DNA from: Streptomyces cinnamoneus
GTDB lineage: Bacteria > Actinomycetota > Actinomycetes > Streptomycetales > Streptomycetaceae
DNA length: 64,000 nt
Assembly (NCBI RefSeq): GCF_014650495.1
Contig: NZ_BMVB01000019.1
Span: 1 to 64,000 of the forward strand
Reading direction: 5' to 3'
The notes beneath the pieces were generated by a model, which had not been told where the DNA came from, did not search any database, and was given only the letters and a program-made list of their open reading frames with translations. Position numbers and translations under genes: made by a program. Below are positions 57,946 through 64,000 of this stretch, piece after piece (the first letter of the stretch is position 1; the number at the start of each line of letters is the position of its first letter).

Positions 57946-60135
57946 ATGCACATCGCCCGTCGTACGCTCCTCGGCGCCGTCGCCGGATCCGCCGCGCTCG
58001 GTGCCGTGGGCGTGCCCCCCGCGGCGTCGGCGGGCGCCGCGCCCGCCGAGGACGGCGCCGCCGCGGAGGCGCTGTCCCGGCTGCTGCCCCGTCACCGCGC
58101 CCAGGTCGCCTTCCGCACCGTCCCCCGCCGCGGCGGCCACGACGTCTTCCGGGTGTCCGGCGGGGCCGGCCGGATCACGGTCGAGGGCACCACCCCGGCC
58201 GTGCAGCTCACCGGCTTCCACCGCTACCTCCGGCAGGTCGCCCACGCGCACTTCTCCTGGAGCGGCGAGCAGACCATGCTGCCCGCCCGTCTCCCCGCGG
58301 TCGGCGCCCCGCTCACCGGCACGGCCAACGTCGCCCACCGCTTCGTCCTCAACGACACCAACGACGGCTACACCGGCCCGTACCACGACTGGGACTACTG
58401 GGAACACGAGATCGACGTGCTGGCCCTGCACGGATTCAACGAAGTACTGGTCTACGCGGGCGCCGACGCCGTCTACCACCGCACCTTCACCGCCCACGGT
58501 TACAGCGACGCCGAGGTCCGCCGGTGGGTTCCCGGGCCGGCCCACCAGCCGTGGTGGCTGATGCAGAACATGTCCTCCTTCGGCGGCCCCGTCTCCCACG
58601 AGCTCCTCGACCGCCGCACCGGCCTGGCGCGCAGGATCGTGGCACGGCTGCGCGAGCTGGGCATGACGCCCGTCCTGCCCGGCTACTACGGCACCGTGCC
58701 GCCCGGCTTCGCCGACCGCAACAGCGGTGCCCGCACCATCCCGCAGGGCGACTGGATGGGCTTCCCCCGCCCCGACTGGCTCGACCCGCGCACGCCCCAC
58801 TTCGCCGCGGTGGCGCGCACCTTCTACCGGACGCAGCAGGAGCTGTACGGCGCGACCTCGATGTACAAGATGGACCTGCTGCACGAGGGCGGCAGCCCCG
58901 GTGACGTACCGGTCGGCGACGCCGCCCGGGCCGTGGAGAAGGCCCTGCGCGCCGCGCACCCGGGGGCGGTCTGGGCGATCCTCGGCTGGCAGCGCAACCC
59001 CCGGCTGGAGATCACCGATGCCGTCGACCGGTCGAAGATGCTCGTCCTGGACGGCCTCTCCGACCGCAAGGCGGTCATCACCGACCGCGAGGCGGACTGG
59101 GGCGGCACCCCCTACGCCTTCGGCTCCATCTGGAACTTCGGCGGCCACACCGCGCTCGGCGCCAACGCCCCCGACTGGGCGGCGCTCTACCACCGGTGGA
59201 GGACGAAGTCCGGCAGCGCCCTGCGCGGGATCGCCGCCATGCCCGAGGCCGCCGACAACAACCCCGCGGCCCTCGCCCTGCTGTCCGACCTCGCCTGGAC
59301 GGACGGGCCGGTGGACCTGACGGCGTGGTTCGAACGGTGGCACGTCAGCCGCTACGGCGCCCATGACCCGGGCGCCGCCCGCGCCTGGGACGTCCTGCGC
59401 CGCACCGCCTACGGCACGACCCGCGCCGACGGCTGGAGCGAACAGGCCGACGGCCTCTTCGGCGCCCGCCCGGACCTGTCCGCCAACCGCGGCGGCACCT
59501 GGTCGCCCCGGCAACTTCGCTACGACGCCGCCGAGTTCGACAAGGCCCTGCCCGCGTTGCTGTCGGTGGCCCCGGAGCTGCGCGGCAGCACGGCCTACCG
59601 CAGCGACCTCCTCGACGTCACCCGCCAGTGCGTGGCCAACCGCAGCCGGCAGCTCCTGCCGCGCATCAAGGCCGCGTACGAGGCCGGCGACCGCGGCCGC
59701 TTCGGCGACCTCGCGCAGCAGTGGCTGGACTGGACGGACGTGCTGGAGCAGGTCGTCGCCACGGACGAACGCCACCTGCTGGGCCGCTGGATCTCCGACG
59801 CCCGGTCCTGGGGGACCTCGGACGACGAGCGCGACCGGCTGCAGACCGATGCCCTCTCCCTGCTGACCGTATGGGGCCCGCGCGCCTCGGCCGACGCCGG
59901 CAAGCTGCACGACTACGCCAACCGGGAGTGGTCCGGGCTGGTCGGCGGCCTCTACCGGCTGCGCTGGAAGACGTACTTCACCGAACTGGACGCGGCCCTG
60001 GACGAGGACCGCGAGCCCCGGCCGGTCGACTGGTTCACCCTGGAGGACCGCTGGACCCGCCGGCCTCCCACCCTGCGCGCCCGCCCCACGGGCGACATCG
60101 TCCGCGTGGCGAGGACGGTGGCGTCCCGCCTGTGA
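57946..60135 (+). CDS. Alpha-N-acetylglucosaminidase (GH89, NAGLU-like), Tat-exported
   Basis: A 729-residue glycoside hydrolase that removes terminal alpha-linked GlcNAc. It has a twin-arginine signal (HIARRTLLGAVAGSAAL), a small N-terminal NAGLU domain, the TIM barrel from about residue 135 (YHDWDYWEHEIDVLALHGFNEVLVYAG, LPGYYGTVPPGFA, SMYKMDLLHEGGSP), and the C-terminal helical domain (NREWSGLVGGLYRLRWKTYF). The order matches human NAGLU and bacterial GH89 enzymes. GGAGG lies 7 nt before ATG 57946. The natural substrate could be host-type glycans or bacterial polymers; not determinable here. Confidence 0.92.
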   Translation: MHIARRTLLGAVAGSAALGAVGVPPAASAGAAPAEDGAAAEALSRLLPRHRAQVAFRTVPRRGGHDVFRVSGGAGRITVEGTTPAVQLTGFHRYLRQVAHAHFSWSGEQTMLPARLPAVGAPLTGTANVAHRFVLNDTNDGYTGPYHDWDYWEHEIDVLALHGFNEVLVYAGADAVYHRTFTAHGYSDAEVRRWVPGPAHQPWWLMQNMSSFGGPVSHELLDRRTGLARRIVARLRELGMTPVLPGYYGTVPPGFADRNSGARTIPQGDWMGFPRPDWLDPRTPHFAAVARTFYRTQQELYGATSMYKMDLLHEGGSPGDVPVGDAARAVEKALRAAHPGAVWAILGWQRNPRLEITDAVDRSKMLVLDGLSDRKAVITDREADWGGTPYAFGSIWNFGGHTALGANAPDWAALYHRWRTKSGSALRGIAAMPEAADNNPAALALLSDLAWTDGPVDLTAWFERWHVSRYGAHDPGAARAWDVLRRTAYGTTRADGWSEQADGLFGARPDLSANRGGTWSPRQLRYDAAEFDKALPALLSVAPELRGSTAYRSDLLDVTRQCVANRSRQLLPRIKAAYEAGDRGRFGDLAQQWLDWTDVLEQVVATDERHLLGRWISDARSWGTSDDERDRLQTDALSLLTVWGPRASADAGKLHDYANREWSGLVGGLYRLRWKTYFTELDAALDEDREPRPVDWFTLEDRWTRRPPTLRARPTGDIVRVARTVASRL

Positions 60136-60140
60136 ACGCA

Positions 60141-60181
60141 CGACGCCGGGCAGGCCGGATTCCCGGTCCCGCCCGGCGTCG
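60141..60181. terminator. Hairpin terminator after the GH89 gene
   Basis: CGACGCCGGGC (60141-60151) and GCCCGGCGTCG (60171-60181) form an 11-bp stem with a 19-nt loop, immediately past the stop codon. Confidence 0.8.
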
Positions 60182-60215
60182 CCGGCTGCGGCAGGTGCGC
60201 CGCCGGTGCGTACCG

Positions 60216-60287
60216 TCAGCCGGTGCGTACCGTCAGCGCTTGCTGTCAGTACTTGTCGTCAGTACTTGTCGTCAGTACTTGTCGTCA
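60216..60287 (-). repeat. Six-fold TGA repeat running out from the stop codon of the 60.3-kb lipoprotein gene
   Basis: On the minus strand the true stop TGA (60287-60285) is followed by TGAs at 60274, 60261, 60248, 60235 and 60218. The first repeats are exact TGACGACAAGTAC 13-mers (three copies), and then come variants with 13- and 17-nt spacing. A period of 13 puts successive stops in all three frames. Confidence 0.9.
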
Positions 60288-61757
60288 GCGCTTCTTGGGC
60301 ACGTTGACCGTGCCCTCGCCGCCGGCCAGCTTCCACTCCTTGTGGAAGATGTCCAGCGGGATCCGCCGCTCGAACAGCGGCGTACCGAAGATCTTCAGCT
60401 GCGCCTGCAGCGCGCCGGTCAGGTCGACGCCGCCGTAGGCGGCCCACTTGCCGGTGGCGGACGCCTTGCCGTCGCTGGAGGCGGTGGCCGTGCCTTCGCC
60501 CTCCGCCCGCAGGTACGGCGACAGGTTGGCGCTCACACCCACCGCGCCGTACAGGCCGACGGACGCCTCCGCACCCAGCGCGGCCTTGACCTTGCCGGAG
60601 GCGGTCGCCGTGGCGCGCACGGGGCTGGCGTTCATGGCGGCCCTGCTGTCGGAGGACCAGCCCTTGCCCCAGGTGTAGGCGCCGCCGACCTTGAAGTCGC
60701 CCGTCATCTCCTGCTTCACGTCGACGCTGAGCTTGCCCTCGGCGTCGACCTGGAGGTAGCAGGTGAGGTCGAGGTTGACCACGACCGGCACGGGCCCGAC
60801 CTGGATGACGGGGTCGGCGTGCAGCTTGGCGAGGGGCAGCCGCAGCGGCTTGTCCGCGGTGGTGGCCGACGCCTGTCCCTTCAGCTCCCACGCCGAGGAC
60901 CAGTCGCCGGACAGCGACAGCCCGGCGGTGCCGGGGCCGCGGCCGCTGCTCTTGCCGTTGTAGGAGAAGTCGACCTCGGGGGCGAGCTGGACGAAGCCCC
61001 GCGCCGACGCCTCGGCCTGGACCGGGGAGTCCTTGGGCGTGGGGATGGCGGCCCCCACGTCGAGCCGCAGGCTGCCCAGCGGCACCTTGGCGCCCTGCGG
61101 GCCCACGTGCACGCCGCCCGGCTTGGCCCAGGAGACCTTCACGCCCTGGACGAGCGGGTCCACCGCGACGGTGGAGGGGTCGACGGGCACCTTGCCCTTG
61201 GCCTCGGATTCGCCGAGCAGGGCGTCCAGGGTGGCCGGCGCGGTCTTGACCTCGGTGCCCTGCTCGGTCTTGCCGAGCACCTGGGTGACCTTGGCCAGGA
61301 CGCCCTGGGGGGCGCCGGGCGCGGGGGCGCTGGCGATGACGTCGCCGACGGCCACGTTCGTCCGGTCGGCGGGCGCGGGCGTACCGGAAGATGCGGAGGA
61401 CGGCGCCTTGGAGGGCTGCGGGGCGACCCCCTTGGGCTTCTTCGACGCCGCGGCGGGACCGGATATGACGGCCCGTCCGCTGCTGCGGTCGAACGAGGCG
61501 ACCTTCAGCGAGGACGTGGCCGCCTTGGGGCCGGAGCCCTTGGCGGAGTGGGCGACGGCGCTCGGTGCGGCGTCCCCCACGGGGGCGGCCGCCACGGCGA
61601 GCTGGGGAGAGGTTCCGGCCGGGGCGGTGGCCGCCACGGGCTCGGCGTCACCACCCTTGCCGGCGGCGGAGGGGCTCGCACCGGAACAACCGGTCACGGC
61701 GAGCAGGGACGCTGCAGTCAGTGCAGGCAGAACGGCATACCTGGTGGTATTGCGCAA
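60285..61757 (-). CDS. Large unclassified lipoprotein
   Basis: A 490-residue exported lipoprotein with no family I recognise. The signal RYAVLPALTAASLLAVTGC ends at a good lipobox (VTGC). A low-complexity Ala/Pro/Ser/Lys region of about 120 residues follows, then a long beta-rich C-terminal region with alternating polar/hydrophobic strands (KASATGKWAAYGGVDLTGAL, VKAALGAEASVGLYGAVGVS) that looks like a beta-solenoid or sheet structure. It has almost no Cys after the lipobox. I start it at TTG 61757, with GAGGA about 7 nt upstream. Gene stop is iterated into tandem TGA repeats. Confidence 0.75.
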   Translation of the reverse strand: MRNTTRYAVLPALTAASLLAVTGCSGASPSAAGKGGDAEPVAATAPAGTSPQLAVAAAPVGDAAPSAVAHSAKGSGPKAATSSLKVASFDRSSGRAVISGPAAASKKPKGVAPQPSKAPSSASSGTPAPADRTNVAVGDVIASAPAPGAPQGVLAKVTQVLGKTEQGTEVKTAPATLDALLGESEAKGKVPVDPSTVAVDPLVQGVKVSWAKPGGVHVGPQGAKVPLGSLRLDVGAAIPTPKDSPVQAEASARGFVQLAPEVDFSYNGKSSGRGPGTAGLSLSGDWSSAWELKGQASATTADKPLRLPLAKLHADPVIQVGPVPVVVNLDLTCYLQVDAEGKLSVDVKQEMTGDFKVGGAYTWGKGWSSDSRAAMNASPVRATATASGKVKAALGAEASVGLYGAVGVSANLSPYLRAEGEGTATASSDGKASATGKWAAYGGVDLTGALQAQLKIFGTPLFERRIPLDIFHKEWKLAGGEGTVNVPKKR

Positions 61758-62050
61758 AGTTGAGTCCTCGGGAGCGTGAGGTGGGGGCGCCCGGGGGAAG
61801 TTCACACACCCGGGCTGCATCACACGGCAACAGGAAGAGCTGCGATCGCCCCTCACGGGATTACCTGAGGTAGCGATCGGCATGATCGTGTCATGGCCCC
61901 ACGCACCCGAAGAACCGTTTCACCTGCCTCGTAAACATGATCTGACTCACAAAACGGCCACTGGTCCGTACCTAGGGCCGAGTTGGTTCGAAAGTGGACC
62001 AATTCCGGGCCCGTACCGGCCCGGTGCGGCCGGCGACGTGCCCGGAAACC
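61758..62050. promoter_or_regulatory. Intergenic region upstream of the lipoprotein gene
   Basis: 293 bp with no gene. It contains GCGATCG twice about 31 bp apart (near 61841 and 61872), enclosing the short palindrome TACCTGAGGTA, and a relatively AT-rich stretch around 61925-61960. These may be regulator sites; I did not find a known riboswitch or clear promoter. Confidence 0.35.
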
Positions 62051-62884
62051 TCAGGCCCAGGCCCCCGCGGCCGCGGCCTGCGCCGCGTACGCTTCGAGGC
62101 TGCGCGGCTCCCGGCCGAGCACCTGCTGCACCCCGTCGGCGGGCTCCGAGGAGTGACCGCCGCGGTGCATGGCGAACAGGGCGCCGAGCATGGTGACCAC
62201 GGACTCCGGGTGCCCCTCGGCGCGCAGCTCCGCCGCGTACTCCTGCGGCGTGAGCTCCTCGAAGCGGATCGGCCGGCCGGCCGCCCGCGCGATCGTCTCC
62301 ACGGCGGCGCGGAACGTCACCGCGCGCGGCCCGGACAGCTCGTAGACGCGGCCGTGGTGTCCCGGGCCCGTGAGCACGGCCGCCGCGACCTCGGCGATGT
62401 CCTCGGCGTCCACGAACGGCTCGGGCACGTCGCCGATGGGCAGGGCGAGCCGGCCCTCGCGCAGCGGCCGGCGCCACAGGTCCTCGCTGAAGTTCTGGTG
62501 GAAGTTGTTCGGGCGGAGGACCGTCCACTGCGCACCGCTGTCGCGCACGGCCCGCTCCCCCTCGGCCATGCCCTCGCCGAAGCCGGGCCCGACCGCCTCG
62601 ATGCCGTTCCCGGACAGCGCCACGAAGCGTTCCACACCCGCACCGGCCGCCAGCGTCACGAAGTCGCCCACGGGGGCCGGGTCGTCGGGTGCCACGAGAT
62701 ACACCGCCGCGGCTCCCTCGACGGCGGGCTTCCACGTCGCCGGGTCCGACCAGTCGAACCGCACCTCCGCCGAGCGGGACGCCGCCCGGACGCTCTCCCC
62801 CGCCTCCCGCAGTCTCCGCACCAGTCGCCGGCCGGTCTTGCCCGTCGCGGCGAGCACCAGGATGTCCTTCGCATGTGTCGTCAT
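62051..62884 (-). CDS. NmrA-like NAD(P)-binding protein
   Basis: A 277-residue atypical SDR. The N-terminal Rossmann motif is LVLAATGKTGRRLVRRLREAG, followed by AVYLVAPDDP, RFVALSGNGIEAVGPGF, the WTVLRPNNFHQNF segment and PFVDAEDIAEVAAAVLTGPG, all as in NmrA/QOR2-type proteins that sense or use NAD(P)H. The catalytic Tyr-Lys pair of classical SDRs is not evident. It is divergent from the AraC gene and probably regulated by it. Confidence 0.9.
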   Translation of the reverse strand: MTTHAKDILVLAATGKTGRRLVRRLREAGESVRAASRSAEVRFDWSDPATWKPAVEGAAAVYLVAPDDPAPVGDFVTLAAGAGVERFVALSGNGIEAVGPGFGEGMAEGERAVRDSGAQWTVLRPNNFHQNFSEDLWRRPLREGRLALPIGDVPEPFVDAEDIAEVAAAVLTGPGHHGRVYELSGPRAVTFRAAVETIARAAGRPIRFEELTPQEYAAELRAEGHPESVVTMLGALFAMHRGGHSSEPADGVQQVLGREPRSLEAYAAQAAAAGAWA

Positions 62885-62923
62885 GACGATGAGTCAACCC
62901 GCCCCGGCAGCACGCCGACATGG

Positions 62924-62963
62924 CCGTACGTCCGGCCCGCATGCCCGATCGTCCGGCCGCATA
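62924..62963. promoter_or_regulatory. Direct-repeat operator for the AraC-family regulator
   Basis: Two direct half-sites, CCGTACGTCCGGCCCGCATG (62924-62943) and CCGATCGTCCGGCCGCATAG (62945-62963), lie 21 bp apart, two helical turns, between the divergent NmrA-like and AraC genes. This is the arrangement expected for an AraC dimer. Confidence 0.6.
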
Positions 62964-62973
62964 GTGTGGGGTC

Positions 62974-63876
62974 ATGGACCCATTCGACGACCTGTTGCGG
63001 GGCATACGCGCCGAGGGCGCCGTGTTCGGACGGTCGGTGCTCGCACCACCGTGGGCCCTGCGCTTCACCGACCGGGCGGCACTGACGCTGTGCATCCCGC
63101 TGCGGGGCGAGGGCTGGCTCGTCGAGGAGGGCGAGGGGGCCGGTGCGCCGCGGCACATCCGGCAGGGGGTGGCGGCCATCGTGCGGGGCCCCCGGCCGTT
63201 CGTCCTCACCGACGACCCCGGCTCCGCCGCCCGGCCGGAGGCGCTCCGCGACATCCGCTGCGCGGACGCAGCCCCGCCCGGCGACCCGGCCGGCAGCACC
63301 GTCCTGCTCGCCGGCGCCTACCGCGTCCGCAGCGAGGCGTCCCTGCGGCTGCTGCGCGTCCTGCCCCCGGTGGCCCTGGTGCCCGACGACCACGACTGCA
63401 ACGCGCTCTACGACTACCTCGGGGCCCACTTCGTCGCGGACGGCCCGGGACGGCAGACCGTCCTGGACCGGCTGCTGGACTGGCTGCTGGTGTGCACCCT
63501 GCGGGACTGGTTCGACCGTCCCGAGGCATGCCCTCCCGCCTGGTACCGGGCGCTGGGCGACGACGTGGTCGGCCCGGTGCTGCGCGCGATGCACGAGCGG
63601 CCGGCGCACCCGTGGACCCTGGCCGCCCTGGCGGCCGAGGCCGGCGTCTCCCGCACGACCATGGCCGCCCGCTTCACGGCCCGGGTGGGCGAGCCGCCCC
63701 TCGCCTACCTGACGCAGTGGCGCATGGACCTGGCCGCCGACCTGCTGGCCGACCCCGCCCACACCGTCGCCGCGGTCGCCCGCCGCGTCGGCTACGCGGA
63801 CGCCTTCGGCTTCAGCTCCGCCTTCAAACGCGTCCGCGGCACCAGCCCGAGCGAACACCGCGCGGCGGCCTCATGA
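62974..63876 (+). CDS. AraC-family regulator with cupin sensor domain
   Basis: A 300-residue regulator. The N-terminal cupin-like domain (AraC-binding-like, with PPWALRFTDRAALTLCIPLRG and HIRQGVAAIVRGPRPF) spans about residues 1-175. The C-terminal double HTH has LAALAAEAGVSRTTMAARF and VAAVARRVGYADAFGFSSAFKRVRGTSPSEHR. It is divergent from the NmrA-like gene, the usual target arrangement. Ligand unknown. Confidence 0.92.
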   Translation: MDPFDDLLRGIRAEGAVFGRSVLAPPWALRFTDRAALTLCIPLRGEGWLVEEGEGAGAPRHIRQGVAAIVRGPRPFVLTDDPGSAARPEALRDIRCADAAPPGDPAGSTVLLAGAYRVRSEASLRLLRVLPPVALVPDDHDCNALYDYLGAHFVADGPGRQTVLDRLLDWLLVCTLRDWFDRPEACPPAWYRALGDDVVGPVLRAMHERPAHPWTLAALAAEAGVSRTTMAARFTARVGEPPLAYLTQWRMDLAADLLADPAHTVAAVARRVGYADAFGFSSAFKRVRGTSPSEHRAAAS

Positions 63877-63934
63877 CGCCCTGCCCGCACCGGGCGGCGG
63901 GAGCAGGAGACGGGCACGGATCCCGGTAACGCAA

Positions 63935-63969
63935 AAATCCCGCCCGATCGGGAAGATCGGGCGGGATTT
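63935..63969. terminator. Rho-independent terminator after the AraC gene
   Basis: AAATCCCGCCCGATC (63935-63949) and its exact complement (63955-63969) form a 15-bp stem with A-rich and T-rich flanks, so it can terminate in both directions. Confidence 0.9.
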
Positions 63970-64000
63970 CCGCCAACTGCGCCTGAGCTGACTCAAGAAC

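Overview
The window is very GC-rich, about three quarters G+C by eye. It has actinomycete-style starts (many GTG, a few TTG), many 4-nt stop/start overlaps, and strong hairpin terminators. Recognisable genes include tam/tamR, rpfB-rsmA-ispE, Scr1/WhiJ-type regulators and CbiM-CbiN fusions. Together these indicate a Streptomyces chromosome. From memory, the left half follows the S. coelicolor order around ppc, desaturase, tam, gal, rsmA-rpfB-tatD, rsmI and pmt. No rRNA, tRNA, CRISPR array, integrase or transposase was seen.

1-12 kb: the 5' part of ppc, a fatty-acid desaturase under a compound operator with its TetR regulator, the divergent tam/tamR pair around a perfect palindrome, and the galT-galE-galK operon flanked by two orphan LuxR-type regulators, one with a degenerate receiver. 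A membrane-anchored PQQ-type beta-propeller protein follows. 12-24 kb: an ABC-F ATPase; two divergent secreted proteins (an SGNH hydrolase and a trypsin-fold pseudoprotease) that share a C-terminal array of about 53-residue Asp/Gly repeats; the cell-wall/ribosome operon tatD-rpfB-rsmA-ispE; and rsmI.

24-34 kb is the most unusual stretch. It has a degenerate GC-rich repeat array, an EamA transporter, a penicillin-binding protein, protein O-mannosyltransferase and a WhiJ-like regulatory cluster. Near each boundary sits one of two inverted copies of an unrecognised unit. Each unit is a promoter-like hexamer, a structured leader of about 145 nt, a 44-residue single-span membrane protein and a terminator. 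The leader is better conserved (about 92%) than the coding part (about 81% DNA, 61% protein), and its substitutions keep the predicted pairing. This is the best candidate here for an undescribed system, possibly type I toxin-like or riboregulated.

34-47 kb: an SDR, an EstB-type serine hydrolase, a cobalt/nickel ECF transporter (cbiMN-cbiQ-cbiO), an MFS pump with a C-terminal winged helix, a secreted HNH nuclease with 29 octapeptide repeats, a MarP-like membrane protease, and a TetR-MMPL operon. 47-64 kb: a tricorn protease, a Q/K-rich small protein, a BVMO-SDR operon divergent from a MerR regulator, exonuclease III, a GNAT enzyme, a DUF1269 protein, a lipoprotein-histidine kinase pair without a response regulator, a Tat-exported GH89 enzyme, an unclassified lipoprotein, and an NmrA-like/AraC divergent pair.

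A recurring oddity is that several minus-strand genes end in short tandem repeats that copy the stop codon (EamA, exonuclease III, the 60.3-kb lipoprotein) or directly abut it (galK, small-protein copy A).
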